Part shown: one piece after another, positions 42,555 through 51,714 of the stretch
Layout: each line of letters starts with the position of its first letter
Numbering within the stretch: the first letter of the stretch is position 1
NCBI GenBank assembly: GCA_900315315.1
Contig: OMYT01000006.1
Span: 82,240-146,239 of the forward strand
Reading direction: 5' to 3'
Length of the DNA: 64,000 nt
From: an uncultured Eubacteriales bacterium
Lineage (GTDB): Bacteria; Bacillota; Clostridia; Christensenellales; Aristaeellaceae
Notes under the pieces: model-generated
Databases searched by the model: none
Told to the model about the DNA's origin: nothing
What the model saw: the letters and a program-made list of their open reading frames with translations, nothing else
Translations under genes and position numbers: made by a program

Positions 42555-43256
42555 TTACCAGTCCACTTCTTCCACAGACAAAGGATTCTCCTGCTCCTCA
42601 CAGGATTTAATCTTCCCGTTCTTCACCCGGATCACAACATCCGCCATCTTCGCGATATTCTGGTTGTGCGTAACAATAATGATCGTCTTTCCCATATCCC
42701 GCGCCATGGAAAGCAGCAGTTTCAGTACCATGACCCCTGTTTCGGAATCCAGCGCGCCGGTCGGTTCGTCGCACAGCAGAATATGCGGATTCTTTGCCAG
42801 CGCCCGGGCAATGGATACGCGCTGCTGCTCTCCGCCGGAGAGTTCCGACGGGAACTGATGAATATGATCCTCGAGGCCGACGGCTCTCAGCATATCGTGG
42901 CTGGAAAGGGGATCGGGCGCAATCTCTTTTACGAGCGCTACGTTTTCGATCACCGTCAGCGTCGGAATCAGATTGTAGCTCTGGAATACAAAACCTACGG
43001 AAGCAGCACGGTATTCAGCCAGCTCGTTTGGTGTCAGGGTGGAGATATCCTTTCCGTTTACAACGATCGTCCCTTCCGTCGGATTGTCCAGGCCGCCAAG
43101 CATATTCAGCAGCGTACTCTTCCCTGCGCCGCTTGGTCCAAGGACCACTATGAATTTTCCTTCCTCCAGGCTGAGATTGACATGATCCAGTGCACGCTGT
43201 TCATGATCCCCGTTCCGGTAGACTCTCGAAACATCCTTGAATTCAACAATGGCCAT
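42555..43256 (-). CDS. ABC transporter ATPase (MacB/LolD type)
   Basis: 233 residues. Walker [10 protein letters not shown], signature LSGGEQQR, Walker [13 protein letters not shown] and H-loop IVTHN. This is the canonical partner of FtsX-type permeases and is followed after a short repeat by that permease. First gene of the operon, 70-100 bases downstream of the site I/J promoter. Confidence 0.9.
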   Translation of the reverse strand: MAIVEFKDVSRVYRNGDHEQRALDHVNLSLEEGKFIVVLGPSGAGKSTLLNMLGGLDNPTEGTIVVNGKDISTLTPNELAEYRAASVGFVFQSYNLIPTLTVIENVALVKEIAPDPLSSHDMLRAVGLEDHIHQFPSELSGGEQQRVSIARALAKNPHILLCDEPTGALDSETGVMVLKLLLSMARDMGKTIIIVTHNQNIAKMADVVIRVKNGKIKSCEEQENPLSVEEVDW

Positions 43257-43300
43257 GATGTCTTCCCCTTCCCCATATTGTCACATCAAAAAAGAAGCGT

Positions 43301-43353
43301 GTTAGTATAAACTAACCGCTTAGAAGTATAGTTAACGCAGACTAACTTGTCAA
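43301..43353 (-). promoter_or_regulatory. Promoter with two GTTAG-N6-CTAAC operators (sites I and J)
   Basis: On the minus strand TTGACA (43348-43353) and TATACT (43325-43330) are spaced 17 bases. Site J, GTTAA-CGCAGA-CTAAC (43331-43346, one base off the consensus), fills the spacer. Site I, GTTAG-TATAAA-CTAAC (43301-43316), follows the -10. The arrangement is the same as the TetR promoter at 37836-37883 but with a different half-site. Confidence 0.75.
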
Positions 43354-43419
43354 GGATTTTTTCATCCTGCATTGCTGAATGGCTTATTTTCGTCCTTATA
43401 GCATGATCCGCAACTGGTC

Positions 43420-45018
43420 TTACCGTTCCCCTGCCGCGGCAATAAATCCCAGAAACAGCGGATGCGGCTTGTTGGGCCTGCTCTTGAATTCCGGATGGAA
43501 CTGAACGCCGACATAGAATGCTTCCCCCGGAATCTCGATCGTTTCCACCAGCCGTCCGTCCGGTGAAAGGCCGGACAGGCACAGGCCGTTTTCCTGCAGG
43601 ACATCCCGGAAAGCATTGGCAAACTCATACCGATGCCGATGCCGTTCGCTGATTTCCGTTTTTCCGTAGCAGCGGGCAATCACAGTATCTTCCGCCAGCA
43701 CACATGGATATTTCCCGAGCCGCAAGGTACCGCCCTTGTCGATCTCATCGTTCTGGCCCGGCATGAAATCGATCACCTTATAGGGCGTCATATCGTCAAA
43801 CTCGCCCGAATTCGCCCCTGTCAGTCCGGCTTTATTCCGGGCATATTCAATCACCGCGATCTGCATCCCGAGGCAGATCCCGAAGTATGGAATATGGTGC
43901 TTTCTGGCATACTCCGCAGTAAGGATCATCCCTTCGATTCCCCGTCCGCCGAAACCACCAGGGACAATGATGCCCTGGACATCGGCAAACGTGCTGTCAA
44001 TATTCTGCCCCGTCAGGTTTTCGGAATCGATCCACTCGATCTCCACCCGTGTGTCCAGCGCATAACCGGCATGCCGAAGTGCTTCCGCCACGGAGAGATA
44101 GGCGTCATGCAGTTGCGTATATTTACCCACCAGTGCGATCCGGCAGGTCTTGCTCTGATGACGGATCCTTTCGATCATATCCTGCCATTCCGTCAGGTCC
44201 GGCATCGGGGCTTCGATATGCAGTTCCCGGCAGACAATGGAAGACAGATTCGCCGTCTCCAGCATCAGCGGCGCTTCATACAGGATCGGCAGCGTCATAT
44301 TCTCAATCACGCAGTCCGGCTTGACGTTGCAGAAGTGTGCGATCTTTGAAAAAACGGATTCATCCGTGATTTCTTCGTCCACCCTGAGTACGATAATATT
44401 CGGGTTGATCCCCATGCCCTGCAGTTCCTTCACGGAGTGCTGCGTCGGTTTCGACTTGTGCTCGCCGCTGGCTTTCAGGTACGGAACCAGCGTTACATGA
44501 ACATACAGCGCGTTTTCCCGTCCGACCTCAATACCAACTTGCCGGATGGCTTCAATGAACGGCTGGCTCTCGATATCGCCGATCGTGCCGCCGATCTCAG
44601 TGATGACGACGTCCGCGTCCGTTTTCTCGCCGACCCGGTAAATGAACCGCTTGATCTCATCCGTCACATGCGGAATAATCTGCACCGTCGATCCCAGATA
44701 TCCGCCCTGGCGCTCCTTGTGCAGCACGTTGGAAAAGACTTTCCCGGTCGTCAGGTTGGAGTACTTGTTCAGATCCTCGTCGATAAAGCGCTCGTAATGC
44801 CCGAGGTCCAGATCCGTCTCCGCACCGTCCTCCGTCACATACACTTCTCCATGCTGATACGGACTCATCGTGCCTGGATCCACGTTGATATACGGATCCA
44901 GCTTCTGCGCCGCCACCTTCAATCCGCGCGCTTTCAGCAGCCGCCCGATAGAAGCAGCCGTAATGCCTTTCCCCAGTCCGGAAACCACACCGCCTGTCAC
45001 AAAAATATACTTCGCCAT
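43420..45018 (-). CDS. pyrG: CTP synthase
   Basis: 532 residues, full length. N-terminal synthase domain [18 protein letters not shown] with the P-loop; C-terminal glutamine amidotransferase with the nucleophile in GICLGMQ and the dyad QFHPEF near the end. Converts UTP to CTP with glutamine as nitrogen donor. Two bases after the stop of dapL, so both are probably co-transcribed. Confidence 0.97.
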   Translation of the reverse strand: MAKYIFVTGGVVSGLGKGITAASIGRLLKARGLKVAAQKLDPYINVDPGTMSPYQHGEVYVTEDGAETDLDLGHYERFIDEDLNKYSNLTTGKVFSNVLHKERQGGYLGSTVQIIPHVTDEIKRFIYRVGEKTDADVVITEIGGTIGDIESQPFIEAIRQVGIEVGRENALYVHVTLVPYLKASGEHKSKPTQHSVKELQGMGINPNIIVLRVDEEITDESVFSKIAHFCNVKPDCVIENMTLPILYEAPLMLETANLSSIVCRELHIEAPMPDLTEWQDMIERIRHQSKTCRIALVGKYTQLHDAYLSVAEALRHAGYALDTRVEIEWIDSENLTGQNIDSTFADVQGIIVPGGFGGRGIEGMILTAEYARKHHIPYFGICLGMQIAVIEYARNKAGLTGANSGEFDDMTPYKVIDFMPGQNDEIDKGGTLRLGKYPCVLAEDTVIARCYGKTEISERHRHRYEFANAFRDVLQENGLCLSGLSPDGRLVETIEIPGEAFYVGVQFHPEFKSRPNKPHPLFLGFIAAAGER

Positions 45019-45020
45019 AC

Positions 45021-46208
45021 TTACCTCACCAACAACAGTTTCATTCGTTCCGCCGCGATTTTCGTATCTTCCGGGTTGCCGAAGGAGGAAAGCCGGAAGA
45101 AGCCTTCCCCGGCGCTGCCAAATCCTTCTCCCGGCGTCCCGATCACCTGAATCTCATTCAACATAAGATCAAAGAAATCCCAGCTCTTCATCCCGTTCGG
45201 GCATGCCATCCATATATATGGCGCGTTTTTCCCGCCCCAGTATTTAATCCCGCATTCATCCAGCGCGTTCATCAGCACCCGGGCGTTCTCCTTGTAATGA
45301 TCAATACTTTCCCGAATCTGAAGGAGCCCTTCATCCGTAAACACGGCAATCCCGGCCTTTTGCAGGATATAGGAGATCCCGTTCGTCTTGGTCGTGCGGT
45401 TCCGCACCCACATGGCGTTCAGGTTCATCCCGTCCCTTTCCAGCGCTTTGGGAATCACCGTATAGCCCAGCCGCGTCCCGGTAAAGCCTGCCGTCTTGGA
45501 CAGGGAGCAAATCTCAATCGCGCAGGTTTCGGCGCCCGGGACCTCAAAAATACTGTGGGGCAAATTGCCTTCGACAAACGCCTCGTATGCCGCATCAAAC
45601 AGAATCACGGCGCCGCGGCCGTTGGCATAGTCCACCCATTTCTGCAGCTGCTCCCGGTTGTACACCGCACCCGTCGGATTGCTCGGGGAACAGAGGTAGA
45701 TCAGGTCCGCCTCGAGATCGTCCGACGGAAGCGGAAGGAAGTCATTTTCGGGTTTGGCCGTCAGGAAGCGTACTTCCCGCCCCGCCATGACGCTGGCATC
45801 CACATAGGCCGGATAAGCCGGCTGCGTAATCAGCGCAGGCGAGGAAGCGTCGAACAGATCCAATATGTCCCCGAGCTCATCACTCGCGCCGCTGGAAACA
45901 AAAATCTCCTCCGGATCCGGCGTCACATTTCTTCGTGCATAGTAGCCTGCCACCGCATTGCGGAATTCCGGAATGCCGCATTCCGGCGTATAGCCCCGGA
46001 AGGTCTTCTCTTCCGCCTGGTCGTTCACCGCGGCGTGCAATGCCCGGATCGCGGCGTCGCACAGCGGCCGCGAAACATCCCCGATTCCCAGCCGGTACAG
46101 CGGCAGATCCGGATGCTCCTTCCGGTATTCCTCTACCTTCCGGGCGATATGAAAGAACAGATAGGATTCCTTCAGATTCCGGTAATTCCCATTTGGCTTC
46201 AGACTCAT
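45021..46208 (-). CDS. dapL: LL-diaminopimelate aminotransferase
   Basis: About 395 residues. The N-terminus [17 protein letters not shown], then [15 protein letters not shown], and [16 protein letters not shown], are typical of DapL. The PLP lysine lies in [16 protein letters not shown]. Makes LL-diaminopimelate directly from tetrahydrodipicolinate. The start is at 46208 (MSLKPNGNY) with GGGAG nine bases upstream; the longer frame is antisense-like shadow of glmS. It follows glmS across a 71-base gap holding part of repeat R2. Confidence 0.88.
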   Translation of the reverse strand: MSLKPNGNYRNLKESYLFFHIARKVEEYRKEHPDLPLYRLGIGDVSRPLCDAAIRALHAAVNDQAEEKTFRGYTPECGIPEFRNAVAGYYARRNVTPDPEEIFVSSGASDELGDILDLFDASSPALITQPAYPAYVDASVMAGREVRFLTAKPENDFLPLPSDDLEADLIYLCSPSNPTGAVYNREQLQKWVDYANGRGAVILFDAAYEAFVEGNLPHSIFEVPGAETCAIEICSLSKTAGFTGTRLGYTVIPKALERDGMNLNAMWVRNRTTKTNGISYILQKAGIAVFTDEGLLQIRESIDHYKENARVLMNALDECGIKYWGGKNAPYIWMACPNGMKSWDFFDLMLNEIQVIGTPGEGFGSAGEGFFRLSSFGNPEDTKIAAERMKLLLVR

Positions 46209-46269
46209 ACGCAAACACTCCCGTAAAAAACTTCTGTCGAAACTGCATTTCCTAAACTTTCTTATACAG

Positions 46270-46369
46270 CCGAAGGGGTTTAAGGGGTTCGTCGCGCCCG
46301 GAAAACTGTCCAGTGGACAGTTTTCAGCAGAGAACGGGCGGCAGCCCAGGAAGATCGGAAAGCCCCCTT
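46270..46369. repeat. Interspersed structured repeat, long form (R2), inside the glmS 3' end
   Basis: A 100-base copy of the repeat, homologous to R3 over its whole length. The central hairpin GAAAACTGTCC/GGACAGTTTTC (loop ACT) differs from the R3 hairpin by paired changes. The outer stem AAGGGG/CCCCTT replaces CCAGGG/CCCTGG. It contains the last 29 codons and the stop of the glmS frame. Confidence 0.8.
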
Positions 46370-48178
46370 CACACTGGTATAATACCCCAGCAGTTGCAGC
46401 GGAATCACCGCAAGCGACGCCATAAAATGCTCGTCCGTCTTGGGGATATAAACGGTAAAGTTCACCGAATCCTCCACCGAGAAATTCCCGTTGGTCGTGA
46501 TCCCCATCAGGTATGCGCCGCGGGACTTGCATTCCATCATGTTGGAAACCGTTTTCTCATACAGTTCCTTCTGGGTCAGCACGCCGATGACCAGCGTGCC
46601 GGTTTCAATCAGGCTGATCGTCCCATGCTTCAGTTCCCCGGCGGCATAGGCTTCCGAATGGATGTAGCTGATCTCCTTCATCTTCAGGCTGCCTTCCAGG
46701 CTGATCGCGTAATCCAGCCCCCGGCCGATGAAAAAGATGTCATGCGTGTTCGCCATCTTGGAAGAGAACCACTGCAGCCGTTCCTTTTCCTCCAGGATCC
46801 GCGCCATCTTGTCCGGAAGCAGTGCCAGTTCCGCCAGCATCTCATCCTCGCGTTCCTGCGTGATCTTTTCCCGGATCCGTGCCAGATGGATCGCCAGCAC
46901 GTCCGCGGCGGCCAGCTGTGCGCTGTAGGCCTTCGTCGTCGCCACAGCGATCTCCGGCCCGGCCAGGGTGTAGAGCACATGGTCCGCTTCCCTCGCGATC
47001 GTTGATCCGATCACGTTGACGATCGCGAGCGTCATGGTTCCCCGTTCCTTCGCGACGCGCAGAGCTGCCAGGCTGTCGGCGGTCTCTCCGGACTGGGAGA
47101 TCACGATCACCATCGTTTTCCGATCCATGGGGATATTCCGGTAGCGGAATTCCGAAGCCAGTTCCACCCGTACGGGGATCCCCGCCAGGTCTTCGATCAC
47201 ATACTGGGCCGCCATGCCCACATGCCACGCGGATCCGCAGGCGACGATATCGATCTGCTCAATGCCCTGAATGATCTCGTCCGTCAGCCCCGTTTCCGAC
47301 AGGTCGATCCGGCCGTCCTTCACCAGGCTGTTCAGCGTATCCCGGACCGCCTGCGGCTGCTCGTGAATCTCCTTGAGCATAAAGTGCTCAAAGCCGCCTT
47401 TTTCCGCCGCCTCCGCGTCCCAGGTGATCTCCGTCAGCGGCATGGAAACCTCGTCGCCGTTCAGGTCATAGAAGAGCACCTTTCCGGGGGAAACCCTGGC
47501 CACCTGCAGATTGTCGATATAGTATACCTGCCGTGTATACTTCAGAATCGCGGGGACATCGGAAGCAAGATACGACTCCTGATCCTGTATGCCGATGATC
47601 ATCGGGGAATCCTTCCGCGCAGCGAAGATTTCATCCGGATAGTCCTTAAACATCAAAGCCAGTGCATAGCTCCCGCGAATGCGGACCATGCACCGGGTGA
47701 TCGCGTCCACCGGGCCGATCTTATATTTTTTGTAGTAGTAATCTACCAGCTTCACGGCAACTTCCGTATCCGTATCGCTGTAGAACACATATCCGTGCCG
47801 CAGAAGTTTTTCCTTCAGTTCCGTATAGTTCTCGATGATGCCGTTGTGAACCCCGACAACATCTGATTCCACCGCGCCGCTGCCCGACCCCGAGCAGTTC
47901 CCGCTGACATGCGGATGAGCGTTGACCACGCTCGGATCCCCGTGGGTCGCCCAGCGCGTATGCCCGATGCCGCAGTTGCCGGTCAGCGCGCGTCCCTGAT
48001 CCGTTTTGTCCGCCAGGTGATACAGTTTTCCGGTGGCTTTCACCACCTCTGCCAGCGCCGTCCCGTTCCGCACAGCCAGCCCGGCAGAATCATATCCCCT
48101 GTATTCCAGCCGGGAAAGACTGTCCAGCAAAATCGGCGCCGCCTGCCGGTGCCCCGTATATCCAACAATTCCGCACAT
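46280..48178 (-). CDS. glmS: Glutamine-fructose-6-phosphate aminotransferase with replaced C-terminus
   Basis: 632 residues. The N-terminal glutaminase domain starts MCGIVGYTG (catalytic Cys after Met removal). Two SIS isomerase domains follow (VACGSAWHVGMAAQYV, ISQSGETADSLAALR; FIGRGLDYAISLEGSLK). Normal GlmS ends with CDVDKPRNLAKSVTVE, whose Lys (K603 in E. coli) is catalytic in the isomerase site. Here the frame departs from the family after LQLLGYYTSV (residue 603) into 29 residues encoded by repeat R2. The isomerase activity is therefore questionable. No glmS ribozyme is seen; a hairpin attenuator lies in the leader. Confidence 0.9.
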   Translation of the reverse strand: MCGIVGYTGHRQAAPILLDSLSRLEYRGYDSAGLAVRNGTALAEVVKATGKLYHLADKTDQGRALTGNCGIGHTRWATHGDPSVVNAHPHVSGNCSGSGSGAVESDVVGVHNGIIENYTELKEKLLRHGYVFYSDTDTEVAVKLVDYYYKKYKIGPVDAITRCMVRIRGSYALALMFKDYPDEIFAARKDSPMIIGIQDQESYLASDVPAILKYTRQVYYIDNLQVARVSPGKVLFYDLNGDEVSMPLTEITWDAEAAEKGGFEHFMLKEIHEQPQAVRDTLNSLVKDGRIDLSETGLTDEIIQGIEQIDIVACGSAWHVGMAAQYVIEDLAGIPVRVELASEFRYRNIPMDRKTMVIVISQSGETADSLAALRVAKERGTMTLAIVNVIGSTIAREADHVLYTLAGPEIAVATTKAYSAQLAAADVLAIHLARIREKITQEREDEMLAELALLPDKMARILEEKERLQWFSSKMANTHDIFFIGRGLDYAISLEGSLKMKEISYIHSEAYAAGELKHGTISLIETGTLVIGVLTQKELYEKTVSNMMECKSRGAYLMGITTNGNFSVEDSVNFTVYIPKTDEHFMASLAVIPLQLLGYYTSVKGAFRSSWAAARSLLKTVHWTVFRARRTP

Positions 48179-48196
48179 ATGCTATGATCCTCCTTC

Positions 48197-48234
48197 AAAA
48201 ACAGGCAATGGGGCCCATACCTGGCCCCATTGCC
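48197..48234 (-). terminator. Hairpin attenuator in the glmS leader
   Basis: A perfect 12-bp stem (GGCAATGGGGCC with GGCCCCATTGCC, 48204-48215 and 48223-48234), loop of 7, then TGTTTTTG on the minus strand, directly before the AAGGAGG ribosome site. As the promoter lies upstream of it, it is in the glmS leader; it could also end amt transcripts. Confidence 0.75.
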
Positions 48235-48246
48235 ATGTTCAGAAGG

Positions 48247-48275
48247 ATCATATCATGATTTCAACCCATCGTCAA
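48247..48275 (-). promoter_or_regulatory. glmS promoter
   Basis: Minus strand TTGACG (48270-48275), 17-base spacer, TATGAT (48247-48252) with an extended TG. Start would fall near 48240, giving a leader of about 60 bases with the hairpin. Confidence 0.72.
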
Positions 48276-48291
48276 TACGTTATAATACATT

Positions 48292-50010
48292 TTACTCATC
48301 CGACTGCAACGCATCGTACCCTTCCTCGCCGGTTCTCACCCGGATGACATTCTCAACATCCTGCACAAAGATCTTGCCGTCGCCGATATGACCTGTATAC
48401 AGTACGCTCCGGGCCGTATCGACAACTTCGCTCACCGGCACCTTGCTCACCACAATATCCACCTGGACCTTCGGCAGCAGCGTAACCTCCACCGGAGTAC
48501 CGCGGTAATACTCGGGCTTGCCTTTCTGCTGGCCGTAACCCATGACATTGGTCACCGTCATGCCGGTAATCCCGATGCCGTTCATCGCCTTCTTCAGGCT
48601 TTCCAGACTGGCCGGACGGCAGATAATCTGCACCCTTGTGTAAACCGGTTCGCCCGGTGCCTTTTCCATCTTCTTTGTTGCAACAGGAACCGCTTCTGAA
48701 ACAGGAGCCGCCGCTGCCGCCGGAACCGGCATCGCGCCGGAGGTATCAATACCGTCCTCGGGCATGATCGGGAATCCGGAATAAGCCGTCAGCAGGCCAT
48801 GCTCGCTGCGGTCGAGGCCCATGACCTCATCCGCCGCGTCCGCCCGCAGGCCAACCGTCTTCTTTATTACCAGGAATACAATCGTGATAATCACCGCCGT
48901 CCACGCGATCGTCGCCAGAACGCCGATTGCCTGAACGCCGAGGAACTTGAACCCGCCGCCAAAGAATACGCCTTTCATGGTTGTTTCGCCGGTGGCAAAC
49001 AGGCCTGTCAGGATCGTACCCAGTGCACCGCAAACACCATGAACGGAAATGGCGCCGACCGGATCGTCGATCTTGATAACTTTATCAAACAGTTCGACGC
49101 TGAGCACAACCATGATGCCGCATACCAGTCCGATGATCGCCGCACCGAAAGGATTCACAGCATCGCAGCCTGCCGTGATTCCAACCAAGCCGGCCAATGC
49201 CGCGTTGAAAGTCATGGAAACATCAGGCTTGCCGTAACGCAGCCAGGTGAAGATCATGGCCGCCAGTGTTGCCATCGCGGCTGCCAGGTTCGTGTTGAAG
49301 AACACCAGCGAGGCACTGCTGACGGCCTCGTCGCTGTCCATGGCCACGGTGGAGGCGCCGTTGAAGCCGAACCAACAGAACCAGAGGATGAACACCCCCA
49401 GCGCAGCGATCGACAGGTTGTGGCCGAGAATCGCCCGCGGCTTGCCGTCCTTGCCGTACTTGCCGACGCGGGGTCCGAGGATCTTCGCACCGATCAGAGC
49501 ACAGACGCCGCCGACCATGTGCACCGCCGTGGAACCGGCAAAATCATGGAAGCCCATTTCCGCCAGCCAGCCGCCGCCCCAGATCCAGTGGCCGCTCACC
49601 GGGTAGATAAACAGGGAAATCGCCGCGGAATAGATGCAGTAGGCGGAAAACTTCGTCCGCTCAGCCATGGCACCGGAGACAATCGTGGCCGATGTCGCGC
49701 AAAAGACCGTCTGGAAAATCGCAAATGCCCAAAGCGGAACGCCCGCCGGGAGAATATGGCTGTAATCCTTCATGATGAAAGGATCGATCCAGCCGAACAG
49801 CGCCGTCCCGGCGCCGAACATGATGCCGTATCCGACCAGCCAGTAAAGCGGAGTGCCGATACAGAAGTCCATCAGGTTCTTCATCAGAATGTTGCCGGTA
49901 TTCTTGGCCCGGGTGAAGCCGGCCTCACACATGGCAAAGCCTGCCTGCATGAAGAAGACCAAGGCTGCGCCCAGCAGTACCCAGATGGTGTTCGCTGCAG
50001 AGAATGTCAT
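48292..50010 (-). CDS. amt: Ammonium transporter fused to PII signalling domain (Amt-GlnB)
   Basis: About 572 residues. Residues 1 to about 420 are a full Amt channel (eleven helices; GFAMCEAGFTRAKNTGNILMK; VHMVGGVCAL; VHGVCGALGT). An Ala/Pro-rich linker follows (PVPAAAAAPVSEAVPV), then a PII domain of about 110 residues with the T-loop GYGQQKGKPEYYRGTPVEV and TGHIGDGKIFVQDVENVIRVRTGE. PII normally plugs Amt as a separate protein; here it is tethered. Start at 50010 (MTFSAANTIW). Own promoter with leader attenuator. Confidence 0.93.
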   Translation of the reverse strand: MTFSAANTIWVLLGAALVFFMQAGFAMCEAGFTRAKNTGNILMKNLMDFCIGTPLYWLVGYGIMFGAGTALFGWIDPFIMKDYSHILPAGVPLWAFAIFQTVFCATSATIVSGAMAERTKFSAYCIYSAAISLFIYPVSGHWIWGGGWLAEMGFHDFAGSTAVHMVGGVCALIGAKILGPRVGKYGKDGKPRAILGHNLSIAALGVFILWFCWFGFNGASTVAMDSDEAVSSASLVFFNTNLAAAMATLAAMIFTWLRYGKPDVSMTFNAALAGLVGITAGCDAVNPFGAAIIGLVCGIMVVLSVELFDKVIKIDDPVGAISVHGVCGALGTILTGLFATGETTMKGVFFGGGFKFLGVQAIGVLATIAWTAVIITIVFLVIKKTVGLRADAADEVMGLDRSEHGLLTAYSGFPIMPEDGIDTSGAMPVPAAAAAPVSEAVPVATKKMEKAPGEPVYTRVQIICRPASLESLKKAMNGIGITGMTVTNVMGYGQQKGKPEYYRGTPVEVTLLPKVQVDIVVSKVPVSEVVDTARSVLYTGHIGDGKIFVQDVENVIRVRTGEEGYDALQSDE

Positions 50011-50042
50011 ACAGATCACTTCCGTTTCCTTGTTTTTCCAAC

Positions 50043-50080
50043 AAAAAGAGGCGCCGGGTGCTTTGCACACCCTTGCGCCT
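50043..50080 (-). terminator. Leader attenuator of amt
   Basis: Stem AGGCGC/GCGCCT, internal bulge, inner stem GGGTG/CACCC with loop TGCAAAG, then CTTTTTG on the minus strand. It lies within about 50 bases of the start of transcription. It shares GCAAGGGTGT...TGCAAAGC with the glnA leader. Confidence 0.75.
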
Positions 50081-50095
50081 TGCTGGATTGCGTGT

Positions 50096-50124
50096 ATTGT
50101 ATACAGTATTCAATCTGTTGTCAA
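50096..50124 (-). promoter_or_regulatory. amt promoter
   Basis: Minus strand TTGACA (50119-50124), 17-base spacer, TACAAT (50096-50101). Leader of about 80 bases to the ATG at 50010. Confidence 0.75.
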
Positions 50125-50156
50125 TACCAAAATCCGAGTTTTTTCAATGTTTTTTA

Positions 50157-51557
50157 TCAGCACAGGAAATCATTGATTTCCTGTGCAGCCCTTCGCCCGT
50201 CCGCCAGTGCCCGCACCACCAGCGACTGGCCGTTACGCATATCTCCCGCGCTGAACAGCCTGCCGCTCAGATGATGACTCCCGTCCTCCGGCATCAGGCG
50301 TCCCCGTCCGTCCGCCTGCAAGGCAAACCGTTCCAGCGTCCTGGTTTCGCACCCGACAAACCCCGCCGCAATCAGCAGCAGCCCGCAGGGCAGCTCCTTC
50401 TCTGTCCCCGCCACCTGCTCAAAGCGGCCTTCCGGCGTTCGCCGGAGCTGCACCGTCTCCAGCCCGTTAATCCATCCGTTTTCATCCGTCAGGATTTGCT
50501 TCACCGTCGTCTCATAGATCCGCGGATCGCTCCCCTGGCGGCAGATCGCCTCCATCTGGCCGTAATCGGTCCGCAGAATCCGCGGCCATTCAGGCCAGGG
50601 ATTCCCGCCCGTGCGCTCCGCCGGAGGCTCGGGCATCATCTCCAACTGGGTCACCGAAGCGCAGCCCTGCCGCAGCGCGGTCCCTACGCAGTCATTGCCC
50701 GTGTCTCCGCCACCGACAACCACTACATGCTTTTCCTTCGCGCTTGCTTCGGAATCCTTGCCGCTCAGCACGGCCTTCGTCGCCGCCGTCAGGTAGTCCA
50801 CAGCGAACATTACGCCCCGCGCGTCCATATGCTCAATGTTCAGGGATCTGGCTTTCCGTGCGCCGCCGCACAGCAGCACCGCGTCAAATTCCTGCAGTTC
50901 CTCCGGGATCGCCTCCCGGTTCAGTTCAAAGCGGACGCCTTCTTCCTCCATAAGTCGGATTCTGCGTTCCACGACGATCTTGGGCAGTTTCATGTTCGGA
51001 ATACCGTACATCAGCAGGCCGCCTGCCCGGTCCGCCTTTTCGATCACGGTCACGCTGTGCCCCAGCCGGTTCAGCAGGTCCGCCGCGGCCAGGCCGGAAG
51101 GCCCGCTGCCGATCACGGCAACGCGCTTTCCCGTGCGTGCCGCGGGAATCCGCGGTTTAACCCATCCTTTGGCAAAGCCTTTTTCGATCAGATACAGTTC
51201 GTTGTCCCGGTTGGTCACGCAATCTTTTTCCAGGTTGCACGCCTTTTCGCACAGGGCGGGGCATACATGTCCCGTAAACTCCGGAAACGGCGCTGTCTGC
51301 AGCAGGCGGTCCAGCGCTTCCCGCTCCAGTCCCCTGTACAGAAGATCGTTCCACTCCGGAATCAGGTTATGCAGCGGGCACCCGAAATCCGACTGGCAGA
51401 AAGGCACGCCGCAGTTCATGCACCGGGAAGCCTGCGCGCGTCTGGCCGCTTCGGGCTGTCCTATGTGCAGATCCTCAAAATCCCCCAGCCGTTCTGCCTC
51501 GCTTCGGAAGGGATTCTCCATTCTTACTGTGTCCAGAAATCCTGTCGCGCTGCCCAC
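50157..51557 (-). CDS. gltD: Glutamate synthase small subunit
   Basis: 466 residues. N-terminal Fe-S cysteines (CMNCGVPFC, FGCPLHNLIPEW, CPALCEKAC) followed by FAD and NADPH Rossmann motifs (VAVIGSGPSGLAAAD; VVVVGGGDTGNDC) and the C-terminal GRLFSAGDMRNGQSLVVRAL. Delivers electrons from NAD(P)H to GltB. Downstream of gltB, separated by repeat R3. Confidence 0.95.
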   Translation of the reverse strand: MGSATGFLDTVRMENPFRSEAERLGDFEDLHIGQPEAARRAQASRCMNCGVPFCQSDFGCPLHNLIPEWNDLLYRGLEREALDRLLQTAPFPEFTGHVCPALCEKACNLEKDCVTNRDNELYLIEKGFAKGWVKPRIPAARTGKRVAVIGSGPSGLAAADLLNRLGHSVTVIEKADRAGGLLMYGIPNMKLPKIVVERRIRLMEEEGVRFELNREAIPEELQEFDAVLLCGGARKARSLNIEHMDARGVMFAVDYLTAATKAVLSGKDSEASAKEKHVVVVGGGDTGNDCVGTALRQGCASVTQLEMMPEPPAERTGGNPWPEWPRILRTDYGQMEAICRQGSDPRIYETTVKQILTDENGWINGLETVQLRRTPEGRFEQVAGTEKELPCGLLLIAAGFVGCETRTLERFALQADGRGRLMPEDGSHHLSGRLFSAGDMRNGQSLVVRALADGRRAAQEINDFLC

Positions 51558-51591
51558 AGTCTCACCTCACTCATCGTAGGGGGTATTCATC

Positions 51592-51707
51592 CCGAAGGTT
51601 TCCAGGGGTTTCGCACGCCCGGAAAACGAGCCAGTAGCTCGTTTTCAGTAAGAAACGGGCGGCAGCCCCGGGCATTCGGAAAGCCCTGGTCGCGGCCGCA
51701 GCCGCGA
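51592..51707. repeat. Interspersed structured repeat, long form (R3), between gltB and gltD
   Basis: The 98-base element (51592-51689) has a central hairpin GAAAACGAGC/GCTCGTTTTC, a stem CGCCCG/CGGGCG and an outer stem CCAGGG/CCCTGG. It is followed by a second hairpin TCGCGGC-CGCA-GCCGCGA (51690-51707), which recurs with paired changes in R4. Confidence 0.8.
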
Positions 51708-51714
51708 AATCTTT

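Noticed and set aside
48179-48291. glmS ribozyme upstream of glmS
   Set aside because: The space is too short and the conserved ribozyme core is absent; only a terminator-like hairpin is present.
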